Assembly: GCA_017882335.1 (NCBI GenBank) | Contig: JADGPR010000007.1 | Coordinates: forward strand, 1 to 64,000 | DNA: 64,000 nt | DNA from: Bacteroidales bacterium | GTDB lineage: Bacteria; Bacteroidota; Bacteroidia; Bacteroidales; FEN-979 | Reading direction: 5' to 3' | In this document: piece by piece, positions 25,239 to 33,149 of the stretch | Numbering within the stretch: the stretch's first letter is position 1 | Layout of the letters: the number at the start of each line of letters is the position of its first letter | Notes under the pieces: model-generated | Seen by the model: only the letters and a program-made list of their open reading frames with translations | Told to the model about the DNA's origin: nothing | Database searches by the model: none | Translations under genes and position numbers: made by a program

Positions 25239-26276
25239 TTAATTTCCTCTTACCTTATCAATCCGGTTCAGCCCGTCAATGGCCTTCTGATAATTGGCCT
25301 TCAATTCAAGTACATGCTTGTAATCCTGGTAAGCCTTTGAATACTCCCTGGATAACTCATATGCATAGCCCCTGTTGAACATCGCCTCTATATAGCCAGG
25401 ATCCCGTTGCATAGCAGTCGTGAAATAGCTCGCAGCTTTCTTGAAATCGCGTAAGTAAACAAGATAAATGTACCCGCTATTGTATGCAGCATCCCTGAAG
25501 GTACTGTCAACTTTTTCCAGTTTCGCATAGGTTTCCAGCGCATATTCATACTTGCCGGTCTCCTGGTAAAACATTCCCAGCATGTACAGGGCTTCCTTGC
25601 TGTCGGGCCGGATTCTGATCGCATTTTTCAGATAATCGGCTGCTACCGGGTCTTTCCGCATCGAGTACAGCTCTCCGAGTTCCACGTAGGCATCGTAAAA
25701 TCCCTGGTCCTGGTCCATAGTTCTCTTGAAATCCTCTACTGCTAAAACGGTATCGCCTTTTTCGAGGAGGGCAAGCGCCCGTGTAAAATAGGCCTGGGGG
25801 TTATGAGGTTCAACTTCGAGTGCCCTCTTCACATATTCGAAGGTGGCTTTGTAATCCTTGATGATGAGGCTCAGTTTGGAAAGCCTGATCAGGGCAGCGT
25901 TGTTCCGGGGATCAAGGGCAATGGCTTTCAGCAGTGCTTCATTGCAATTGTCAGGTTTTCCCATGCCCAGATAAACATCGGAAAGCGTGATGTAAAGTGA
26001 AGCCTTGTTGCCTGACAGGGAGATTGCTTTCGTGATATCTTCAAATGCCAGCTTTTCCTGGTGATCTAACAGGTAGTATTTTGATCGTTGCTGCAAAAGG
26101 TCGGGATCCGAAGGATGATCGGAAATCTTCTTGCTCAGATCCTTCAATAAAACCGTAAGGGTGTCTCTGCCCGATTTGTTTTTTTCGGCCACCTTAGGTC
26201 TTCCTCCACAGGATGTGATCAGAAAAAGGGCGACGAGCAATGTGAGAAACAGCGACCCGGTTGTTTTATTTGACAT
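25239..26276 (-). CDS. TPR lipoprotein
   Basis: A 345-residue lipoprotein: signal with lipobox LITSC (Cys 23), then about eight tetratricopeptide repeats (for example [23 protein letters not shown], seen in shortened form) from residue 50 to the end. TPR lipoproteins are usually scaffolds in the periplasm or outer membrane. The start overlaps the recA stop by 11 bp, so it is translated from the recA transcript. No specific partner can be named. Confidence 0.85.
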   Translation of the reverse strand: MSNKTTGSLFLTLLVALFLITSCGGRPKVAEKNKSGRDTLTVLLKDLSKKISDHPSDPDLLQQRSKYYLLDHQEKLAFEDITKAISLSGNKASLYITLSDVYLGMGKPDNCNEALLKAIALDPRNNAALIRLSKLSLIIKDYKATFEYVKRALEVEPHNPQAYFTRALALLEKGDTVLAVEDFKRTMDQDQGFYDAYVELGELYSMRKDPVAADYLKNAIRIRPDSKEALYMLGMFYQETGKYEYALETYAKLEKVDSTFRDAAYNSGYIYLVYLRDFKKAASYFTTAMQRDPGYIEAMFNRGYAYELSREYSKAYQDYKHVLELKANYQKAIDGLNRIDKVRGN

Positions 26277-27276
26277 TCTTCAAGACCTCCATGATCTTTT
26301 TTTCCAGCTCGTCGGCGAGTTCAAGATTGTCCTGCAGCAGCTTTTTCACAGCATCCCTGCCCTGTCCTAGTTTTGTCTCCCCATAAGAAAACCACGAACC
26401 GCTTTTCTTGATGATGTTGTACTCGACAGCCAGGTCGATGATCTCCAGTATCCTTGAAATCCCTTCTCCATATATGATATCGAATTCGGCCTTGCGGAAA
26501 GGCGGTGCCAGCTTGTTCTTGACCACTTTCACCTTCACCCTGTTCCCGATGATCTCTTCCCCTTCCTTCAACTGGTTGACTTTGCGAATATCGAGGCGTA
26601 CGGAAGAATAAAATTTAAGCGCATTACCACCGGTTGTGGTTTCGGGATTCCCGAACATGATGCCAATCTTTTCCCGCAACTGGTTAATAAAAATGCAACA
26701 AGTGGCGGTCTTTGAGATCGTGGATGTCAGCTTCCTTAAAGCCTGCGACATCAGCCGGGCCTGCAATCCCATCTTGGAATCGCCCATCTCACCTTCGATC
26801 TCGCTTCTTGGTGTCAGTGCAGCTACAGAATCGATCACGATGATATCGATGGCTCCGGAACGGATCAGGTTCTCGACGATCTCAAGTGCCTGTTCCCCGT
26901 TATCCGGCTGTGAAACAAGCAGGTTCTCAACATCTATGCCCAGCTTCTTTGCGTAAAAACGGTCGAACGCATGTTCCGCATCAATGAATGCAGCTATCCC
27001 GCCGGCTTTCTGTGACTCTGCAATGGCATGAAGGGCGAGGGTCGTCTTACCGGAAGATTCCGGGCCGTAGATTTCGGTTACCCTTCCTTTTGGCAATCCG
27101 CCGATCCCCAGGGCGACATTCAATCCAATGGATCCTGTCGGGATAAATTCCACAGCTTCGATGGCGTTGTCTCCCAGTTTCATGACCGTCCCTTTGCCGT
27201 ATGTCTTCTCCAGCTTATCCAGCGTCAACTGCAGCGCTTTCATTTTTTCCTTGTTGTTGTCTTCTTCTTTTGCCAT
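26266..27276 (-). CDS. recA: Recombinase A
   Basis: A 336-residue RecA: Walker A GPESSGKT (residues 71-78), Walker [14 protein letters not shown]1/L2 loops and the conserved [15 protein letters not shown]. It drives strand exchange and co-protease activity on LexA-like repressors, relevant to the S24 repressor at 18775. It forms a unit with the TPR lipoprotein gene. Upstream lies a short AATTACG-type array. Confidence 0.97.
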   Translation of the reverse strand: MAKEEDNNKEKMKALQLTLDKLEKTYGKGTVMKLGDNAIEAVEFIPTGSIGLNVALGIGGLPKGRVTEIYGPESSGKTTLALHAIAESQKAGGIAAFIDAEHAFDRFYAKKLGIDVENLLVSQPDNGEQALEIVENLIRSGAIDIIVIDSVAALTPRSEIEGEMGDSKMGLQARLMSQALRKLTSTISKTATCCIFINQLREKIGIMFGNPETTTGGNALKFYSSVRLDIRKVNQLKEGEEIIGNRVKVKVVKNKLAPPFRKAEFDIIYGEGISRILEIIDLAVEYNIIKKSGSWFSYGETKLGQGRDAVKKLLQDNLELADELEKKIMEVLKNVK

Positions 27277-27282
27277 AATACA

Positions 27283-27322
27283 TTTATTAAATTACGAATT
27301 AGGGATTATGAATTACGAATTC
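27283..27322. repeat. AATTACGA-type short array upstream of recA
   Basis: AAATTACGAATTAGGGATTATGAATTACGAATTC, given in units of 7-9 bp, related to 13066-13090. Confidence 0.55.
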
Positions 27323-27387
27323 AGTTTTTTATTAAGTGCAAGATGTTCAACATAAGGGTATCGCCAGATGGCAGGATCACCCATTTG

Positions 27388-27849
27388 TCAGCTTCTATCC
27401 CCCAGTATCTGTTCCGTATGATTTTTTGTATCGACCTTTGAAAAGATCTTTTCAATAATGCCTTTTTCAGAGATAACATACGTCGTTCGCAGGATTCCAT
27501 CATATTCCTTTCCGTAAAGATTTTTTTTGCCCCAGGCTCCATAAGCCATCAGGATTTTTTTGTCTTTATCGGCTAAGAGTGGAAAAGGTAATACATATTT
27601 TTCGATAAATTTTTTATGCGACCGTTCATCATCGGCGCTGACACCGACAATTTCATATCCCTTCTTCAGCAGTAAAGTGTAGTTGTCACGCAGGTTACAC
27701 GCTTCGGCAGTGCATCCCGGAGTATCATCTTTGGGATAAAAATAGAGAACCAGTTTTTTACCACTGTAATCTTGTAACGAGATGGGGTTGCCATCCTGGT
27801 CAACTGCCTCAAAAGCCGGAGCTTTATCTCCAATCCTTAATGTTGACAT
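27388..27849 (-). CDS. bcp: Thioredoxin-dependent peroxiredoxin (Bcp/PrxQ)
   Basis: A 153-residue peroxiredoxin of the PrxQ class. The peroxidatic Cys 46 is in DDTPGCTAEAC and the resolving Cys 51 is five residues on, the PrxQ pattern. It reduces hydroperoxides with thioredoxin. The sequence FYPKDDTPGCT and the C-terminal GILRTTYVI are typical. Located between recA and nth, both on the same strand. Confidence 0.94.
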   Translation of the reverse strand: MSTLRIGDKAPAFEAVDQDGNPISLQDYSGKKLVLYFYPKDDTPGCTAEACNLRDNYTLLLKKGYEIVGVSADDERSHKKFIEKYVLPFPLLADKDKKILMAYGAWGKKNLYGKEYDGILRTTYVISEKGIIEKIFSKVDTKNHTEQILGDRS

Positions 27850-27939
27850 CTTTCTGAATAATTAAACATGAAAATAATTTCAAAGGTAAAATTTTTGGTT
27901 TGTTGCGGGCTCCTTTCAGAGGAGTAGTTATTAACAAAA

Positions 27940-28584
27940 TTACTCCTTTCGGAGAAGCTGATAATACTTGCATACAGATGTCAACCCGCATTCGGGACAT
28001 TTGGGTTTCCGCGCAATACAAACATAACGCCCATGAAGGATCAGCCAGTGGTGTGCCAGCGGTATGAGCTGTTCAGGAATGTGTTTTACCAATTGGATCT
28101 CAGCCTGGTAGGGCGTCTTTGCCCCGGTGGTCAGTCCGATCCGTGCAGAAACCCTGAAAACATGCGTATCCACAGCCATTGCAGGCTTTTTATAAATAAC
28201 CGAAGCCAACACGTTGGCCGTCTTCCTTCCCACACCGGGGATCGTCATCAGTTCTTCAACATCAGAAGGCAATACGCCCGAAAAATCCTTAATCAACGAT
28301 TTTGCCATGCCGATCAGATTCTTTGCCTTGTTGTTGGGATAAGAACAGCTTTTGATGAGTTCAAAAACATCTTCCTGCGGAGCATGTGAAAGCGAATCTG
28401 CATCCGGAAATTTCCTGAAGAAGGCCGGGGTGATCAGGTTGACCCGCTTGTCGGTACATTGGGCGGAAAGAATTGTTGCAACCGCAAGTTCATAAGGATC
28501 AGTATAGACCAGTTCCGTTTCTGCCTTTGGACGATGTTCAAGGAAATAGCCTATTAAAAAGTCGTAACGCTCCTTCTTCGTCAT
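27940..28584 (-). CDS. nth: Endonuclease III
   Basis: A 214-residue DNA glycosylase/AP lyase for oxidised pyrimidines. Helix-hairpin-helix IPGVGRKTA holds catalytic Lys 121; catalytic Asp 139 is in AVDTHVFRV. The iron-sulfur loop has C189-X6-C196-X2-C199-X5-C205, so the [4Fe-4S] site is complete. A minus-strand TAACTTTG box (28600-28607) lies 16 bp upstream. Confidence 0.95.
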   Translation of the reverse strand: MTKKERYDFLIGYFLEHRPKAETELVYTDPYELAVATILSAQCTDKRVNLITPAFFRKFPDADSLSHAPQEDVFELIKSCSYPNNKAKNLIGMAKSLIKDFSGVLPSDVEELMTIPGVGRKTANVLASVIYKKPAMAVDTHVFRVSARIGLTTGAKTPYQAEIQLVKHIPEQLIPLAHHWLILHGRYVCIARKPKCPECGLTSVCKYYQLLRKE

Positions 28585-28599
28585 AGAAAATCATTTGCA

Positions 28600-28607
28600 C
28601 AAAGTTA
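28600..28607 (-). promoter_or_regulatory. -7 box (TAACTTTG) for nth
   Basis: TAACTTTG on the minus strand 16 nt before the nth ATG. No -33 TTG at 20 bp. Confidence 0.3.
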
Positions 28608-28636
28608 GCGAAATTCAGGATTTGTTGGTTTTTGAT

Positions 28637-28644
28637 TAAGTTTG
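28637..28644 (+). promoter_or_regulatory. -7 box (TAAGTTTG) for the FAD reductase gene
   Basis: TAAGTTTG matches TAnnTTTG; a leader of roughly 110 nt that contains the tandem arrays at 28652-28742 would follow. Confidence 0.3.
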
Positions 28645-28651
28645 CATGAGT

Positions 28652-28742
28652 AAAAAAGTAACAGAGTAACAGAGTCACAAAGTCACAAAGTAAAATTGAA
28701 AAAAAACTCGCCAGCTCGCCAGTTCGCCAGCTCATCAGCTAA
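28652..28742. repeat. Composite tandem arrays in the leader of the FAD reductase gene
   Basis: GTAACAGA/GTCACAAA units (8 bp) followed by an A-rich spacer and YTCGCCAG/CTCATCAG units (8 bp). The same two modules, inverted and in the matching order, occur at 36518-36605. Confidence 0.7.
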
Positions 28743-28757
28743 ACAAAAACGCAACTA

Positions 28758-29990
28758 ATGTCAGTAAACGAATTCGATCTTATCATTGTTGGCGCAGGTC
28801 CTGCCGGATGCACCACCGCGTTAAACCTGGCAGGTTCATCGCTGAAGGTTGCAATAGTCGATAAAGCGGAGCTGCCTGCCGAAAAGGTTTGCGGGGATGC
28901 ACTTAGCGGAACGGCACTGAATGTCATCAAACGGTTACCGGGCAATTGCTTTGAAGAGTTCCTGGAACTGGAACCAAAGACTCCTTCCTGGGGAATACGT
29001 TTTGCTGCCCCAAACGGGGAGTTGCTCGATGTACCCTTCGTCCTTGATAAAACTCCGGAAACACCGCCTCCGGGATATATCTGCAAAAGAAAGATCTTCG
29101 ATGGATTTTTGCAGCAAAAAGTGAAGGAGGTGACGCCCTTTAGCATGACCGGCAAATTCCAGGTAAAACAGATTTTAAGGGAAAAAGAATTTTTCATCCT
29201 GAAAGGAGAAAAAGAGGATCTGAGATGCAGGATGATCATAGGGGCAGACGGAGTTCATTCAACTGTTGGGAAAATTCTTGCAGGTCATTCACTCAATCAT
29301 AAGCAATACTCCCTAGGGGTCCGGGCCTATTTTACCGGCATCAGGGACCTTCATCCGCAGAATTTCATTGAATTGCATTTCCTGGAAGATCTGCTTCCTG
29401 GTTATCTGTGGATCTTCCCGATGGCAAATGGTCTTGCAAATGTGGGTTTGGGCATTTTATTTGAGAAGATGAAGGCCGCACCAGATTCGTTATCTGCAAT
29501 GCTGCAGCAGATCATCCTTTCGCATCCATCACTATCCGCCCGGTTTAAAGGAGCAGGGATGACTGGAAAGATTGAAGCGCATGGCCTTCCGCTTGGCCCC
29601 GATTCCAAAGCAATATCTGGCGATGGGTTCGTGCTTGCGGGCGATGCTGCATCCCTCGTTGACCCTTTCACCGGCGAAGGCATCGGCAATGCGATGGTCA
29701 GCGGAGAGATCGCCGCCGGCATGATCATGGAAGCATTCGCAGCCAATGATGTTTCTGCCGGATTCCTCAGGCAATATGATGAAAGAATGAGGAAAAGGCT
29801 GGGGAGGGAACTCAAAACAAGTCACCGGATCCAGGAACTCTGTTCGCACCCTTCACTGTTTAATCTCGTAGTTAAGAAAGCCAACAGGAATATAGAGATG
29901 AAAGAGATGTTCACAAAAATGTACACCAGTCAGGATGTACGTGATCAGCTGAAAAGCCCGGGATTTTATCTTAAAATATTGTTCGGGTGA
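28758..29990 (+). CDS. FAD-dependent oxidoreductase of the geranylgeranyl reductase type
   Basis: A 410-residue flavoprotein with the dinucleotide fold IVGAGPAGCTTALNLA at the N-terminus, the CGDALSG motif after it, and the second FAD motif VLAGDAASLVDPFTGEGIGNA near residue 300. This is the geranylgeranyl reductase/FixC family (prenyl reductases, hydroxylase-like). It may saturate isoprenoid chains such as those of quinones or lipids; the exact substrate is not determined. Next gene is convergent with no gap. Confidence 0.85.
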   Translation: MSVNEFDLIIVGAGPAGCTTALNLAGSSLKVAIVDKAELPAEKVCGDALSGTALNVIKRLPGNCFEEFLELEPKTPSWGIRFAAPNGELLDVPFVLDKTPETPPPGYICKRKIFDGFLQQKVKEVTPFSMTGKFQVKQILREKEFFILKGEKEDLRCRMIIGADGVHSTVGKILAGHSLNHKQYSLGVRAYFTGIRDLHPQNFIELHFLEDLLPGYLWIFPMANGLANVGLGILFEKMKAAPDSLSAMLQQIILSHPSLSARFKGAGMTGKIEAHGLPLGPDSKAISGDGFVLAGDAASLVDPFTGEGIGNAMVSGEIAAGMIMEAFAANDVSAGFLRQYDERMRKRLGRELKTSHRIQELCSHPSLFNLVVKKANRNIEMKEMFTKMYTSQDVRDQLKSPGFYLKILFG

Positions 29991-31157
29991 TTAATTGCGG
30001 ATGATGGTGACCGCCCCTCTATAAACCTCATCCCCGTTCTCGCCATGACATTTCAGGATATAATAGTAAACGCCTGCAGCAAGATTTCCTCCATCCCAGT
30101 CACCGCTCTTGTAATTAGTCTTCTCAAAAACTCTTCTTCCCTGGCGATTGAAGATAAACATCTGGTTGGAAAGGTAAATCTCGGAGAGGTCCAGATTCAC
30201 CCCAGAGGGTTTTCCGTCGATAGGATTAATTTCCCGGATTTTCAATGAGCCATTATCGTCGCCGGTTCCCGGGGTGATGGCATTGGGAATGAACAAACGG
30301 ATCGTCTTCACCCATATAGTATCTATAATGGTCGAGTCGCATAACTGTCCGCCGATATTATCCGTAAAGTTCAATTGGACAAAGAACCTGCCTACTTTTG
30401 AGTAATTATGCTGACAAGGATTCACATTAGGGACTTTACTTGTTTTGTCAGAAAAATCCCAGTTCCAGTTGTCAAGGTGCTGTACTGCGGTATCCGGGAT
30501 TGTAACGGTGATCCCCGGGTTACTAAGGTAAATCGTGTCGGGGGGAGGCATGTAAAAAGTGATTTTGTGGAGTTTCAGTACCTCAACGGTGAATTCCCGG
30601 GTCACACAATGCGTCATATCAGAATCGGTAACGGTAATTGTATACCTTCCTTTGGGAAAACCGACACCCAGTGTGTCGAGCTGATGAAATGAACCTCCGC
30701 TCCAAACGTATGTGTAGGGAGGATGTCCCCCGGAAACTAAGATTTTCATCTGACCGTTGCTGTCGCTGGGACAACCTAATGCATTATAACGGTACAGCGT
30801 ATCAATATGCAGCTGGTCCCGCATCCGGATGTACGAGGGAAAGCTTGTATCCACCCTAGTTGAATCCGAAACAACGCATCTATAATTGCCAGTATCCAGG
30901 GCCGTGATGTTCTTCACAACGAGGTATTTTCGGGTGGAATCGAAGATCTCAATGTTATTGAACAACCATTTGTAGTCGTAAATGTAGTTGGCGGGATCAG
31001 GAACGGTATCGCTTACACTCGCCACAAACGTAACTTTTCCTCCCTGGCAAACCGTATCACCAGGAGGATCAACGAACACCCGGGGGAACTGACCAAAGGA
31101 ATGGATAGTTAGGAAGAGGAGAAGGAAGATTAATAGTTGTTTCATTAGTTTCATCAA
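29991..31157 (-). CDS. T9SS type B secreted protein with Ig/PKD-like domains
   Basis: A 388-residue exported protein: signal peptide (MMKLMKQLLIFLLLFLTIHSFGQF region), an Ig-like domain (VCQGGKVTFVASVS...YRCVVSD), a segment with SGGHPPYTYVWSGG (SprB-type repeat-like), a PKD-like fold (WNWDFSDKTS), and a C-terminal gliding-motility-associated type B domain (FIPNAITPGTGDDNG...MFIFNRQGRRVFE...WDGG..AGVYYYIL). The last domain directs export by T9SS in place of the type A signal. Probably an adhesin-like surface protein. Confidence 0.85.
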   Translation of the reverse strand: MMKLMKQLLIFLLLFLTIHSFGQFPRVFVDPPGDTVCQGGKVTFVASVSDTVPDPANYIYDYKWLFNNIEIFDSTRKYLVVKNITALDTGNYRCVVSDSTRVDTSFPSYIRMRDQLHIDTLYRYNALGCPSDSNGQMKILVSGGHPPYTYVWSGGSFHQLDTLGVGFPKGRYTITVTDSDMTHCVTREFTVEVLKLHKITFYMPPPDTIYLSNPGITVTIPDTAVQHLDNWNWDFSDKTSKVPNVNPCQHNYSKVGRFFVQLNFTDNIGGQLCDSTIIDTIWVKTIRLFIPNAITPGTGDDNGSLKIREINPIDGKPSGVNLDLSEIYLSNQMFIFNRQGRRVFEKTNYKSGDWDGGNLAAGVYYYILKCHGENGDEVYRGAVTIIRN

Positions 31158-31198
31158 TTCGGCTGTAAATTTATGAATTTATCCGGATAAACAAATTC

Positions 31199-31564
31199 CT
31201 AAAACTCACCTTTCGTCAACATTACCAGCATGCAGCCCTCGATTATTTCGATCCCTCTGGATCTCAGAAGCTGTTCAAGTTCCGGGTTTTCCGTTCCGGG
31301 ATTGAAGATGACCCTGACTGGGTTGATTTTCAGGATGTAATCGATAAATGAGGATTGATTCTTCGGACCTATATACAAGGTAATCGTATGGATTTCCCCG
31401 AGTTCCGGAAAGGGTTTCATGATCTTCACTTCACCGATGGCGCCTTCGCGCCTGCCAATTGCAACCACGGGAATGTGATGACGCACAAGTTTGATCACCG
31501 CTTTATATGAAAAACGATGGGGTTTCAGGCTTGCTCCAAGTACGAGGGTTCTCTTTTGCTGCAC
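31199..31564 (-). CDS. CoA-binding domain protein
   Basis: A 121-residue single-domain protein with the N-terminal TLVLGASLKPHRFSYKAV loop and the VRVIFNPGTENPELEQLL segment of the small CoA-binding (YccU-like) family. It has a Rossmann-type fold; family members bind CoA but their role is not settled. Lies between two other minus-strand genes, with a repeat array behind it. Confidence 0.8.
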   Translation of the reverse strand: MQQKRTLVLGASLKPHRFSYKAVIKLVRHHIPVVAIGRREGAIGEVKIMKPFPELGEIHTITLYIGPKNQSSFIDYILKINPVRVIFNPGTENPELEQLLRSRGIEIIEGCMLVMLTKGEF

Positions 31565-31617
31565 GGGTTAGTAACGTAAATCCGGGTATAAAAGTACAAA
31601 GCAACGGTCAAAAAGAA

Positions 31618-31745
31618 CGGATGCTGGATGCTAGATGCTGGATGTGTGGATGAGTGTATAAAGAGTGATGTGTTACGCTACTGATATCTATCGAAAATGA
31701 ATTAATTATCAATTATCCATTATCAATTATCAATTGCTTATTGCC
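31618..31745. repeat. GGATGCT and AATTATC arrays between CoA-binding and helicase genes
   Basis: GGATGCT units (7 bp, 31619-31645, imperfect) and AATTATCA/CATTATCA units (31700-31738) run up to a few bases from the helicase stop. No gene in this gap. Confidence 0.65.
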
Positions 31746-32953
31746 TAATGCCTCTTTTTCGGCCTTGAAGCATTTTTCCCCGGTCGCTGCCTGGCAGGTT
31801 TGCCAGGGCTGTACTCCGGAGCTTCTCCAAATTGCACCGGTACCGATGCTTTGTGAACAGGTTTCTCCAGTATACTTTCGATAGCAGCGAATTTATGCTG
31901 TTCCCTCATGTTGATGAAGGTGATGGCCACACCGGAAGCAGCTGCACGGGCCGTACGCCCGATCCGGTGTATGTAATCCTCCCCGTCATTAGGCACATCA
32001 TAATTGATCACCATGTCGATGTTTTCCACATCGATACCGCGGGAGAGGATGTCCGTTGCCACAAGAATATTCAGCTCCCTGCTTTTGAACGACAGCAGTA
32101 CGCTTTCCCTTTGCTGCTGTTCAAGTTCCGAATGAATCTCGTCCACACTCATACCCAGCTTCCCCAACTCGCGCCTGAGTTGTTTGGTGCTGCTTTTGGT
32201 TGAGCAAAAGATAAGTACGGACTTATCCCTTATGGGTTTCAGGATGTGCATGAGCAACGGGATCTTCTGGGCGTTATTCACCACATAAGCAAGTTGCAGG
32301 ATCTTTTCAACCGGTTTCGAAATCGCGATGCTGACGGATAACGGGTCCTTCAATACCTTCTGGGCGAGTATCCTGATCTCATCCGGCATGGTTGCGGCGA
32401 AGAACAATGTCTGGCGCTGGGATGGCAAGTAGGAAATGATCTTGTTGATATCGTAGGAAAAACCCATATCGAGCATCCGGTCTGCCTCGTCAAGGATCAG
32501 GCATTGCAATCCTTCGAAATTCACATAACCTTGGTTTATGTGTGCGATCATTCGTCCGGGTGTACAGACTACCAGGTCAATGCCATCTTCAAGCGACCGT
32601 TTTTCCCGGAGGAAGGTGGTCCCATCGGTCCCCCCATAAACCGCAATTGAACTGACCTGTGTATAATAGGAAAGCCCTTCCATATGCTGATCAATCTGCA
32701 TTGCAAGTTCCCGGGTTGGCACGATCACAAGGGCTTTGATACGATCCCGCCTACCGGAACCCATGATCCGGTGAATGACCGGCAGTAAGAAAGCGGCGGT
32801 TTTGCCGGTTCCCGTCTGGGCATTAGCAATAATATCCTTTCCTTCCAAGATCAGGGGTATTGTCTGTTCCTGGATGGGTGTTGCAATATCAAATCCCATG
32901 GATTCAATACCCTCCAGTAGGGCAGGTTTAAAGCCGAATTCGGTGAATTTCAA
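31745..32953 (-). CDS. rhlE: DEAD-box RNA helicase (RhlE-like)
   Basis: A 402-residue ATP-dependent RNA helicase. Motifs in order: Q motif with TPIQEQTIP, I AQTGTGKT, II LDEADRMLD, III AATMP (SAT usually), V SRGIDV, VI HRIGRTARA. The C-terminal tail is short and basic (PGKNASRPKKRH). Expected in RNA unwinding, ribosome assembly and mRNA decay in the cytoplasm. The exact RhlE assignment is by general resemblance and moderate certainty. Confidence 0.88.
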   Translation of the reverse strand: MKFTEFGFKPALLEGIESMGFDIATPIQEQTIPLILEGKDIIANAQTGTGKTAAFLLPVIHRIMGSGRRDRIKALVIVPTRELAMQIDQHMEGLSYYTQVSSIAVYGGTDGTTFLREKRSLEDGIDLVVCTPGRMIAHINQGYVNFEGLQCLILDEADRMLDMGFSYDINKIISYLPSQRQTLFFAATMPDEIRILAQKVLKDPLSVSIAISKPVEKILQLAYVVNNAQKIPLLMHILKPIRDKSVLIFCSTKSSTKQLRRELGKLGMSVDEIHSELEQQQRESVLLSFKSRELNILVATDILSRGIDVENIDMVINYDVPNDGEDYIHRIGRTARAAASGVAITFINMREQHKFAAIESILEKPVHKASVPVQFGEAPEYSPGKPARQRPGKNASRPKKRH

Positions 32954-32963
32954 AATAACTGGT

Positions 32964-33074
32964 TTATTGGTGAACTGAATTAGCCGGCAAAGGTAACAAT
33001 AAGGGTGACACCCCGTACCTGGAGCACGCCACTCCCAATATCATTAACATCAGGAAAAAGAATACCTGTTTCAT
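32964..33074 (-). CDS. Candidate 36-residue lipoprotein micro-ORF
   Basis: Minus-strand ATG at 33074 to a TAA at 32964 gives a peptide starting MKQVFFFLMLMILGVAC, a good lipoprotein signal with lipobox LGVAC (Cys 17), followed by a short tail ending SVHQ. It ends 11 bp before the helicase ATG. A minus-strand TACCTTTG box lies within its 3' part (32988-32995). It could be a small lipoprotein (peptides of this type occur as entericidin-like or leader peptides) or a chance frame. No homologue can be named. Confidence 0.35.
   Translation of the reverse strand: MKQVFFFLMLMILGVACSRYGVSPLLLPLPANSVHQ
32988..32995 (-). promoter_or_regulatory. -7 box (TACCTTTG) for the helicase gene
   Basis: TACCTTTG on the minus strand lies 34 nt before the helicase ATG, inside the candidate micro-ORF. 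Confidence 0.35.
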
Positions 33075-33149
33075 GAATTTGCTAAATTGATATTTTATAC
33101 ATCCGTGTCTATGAACTGCCGCCATCCGCCTGAGTCCCTCTTACGTAAT

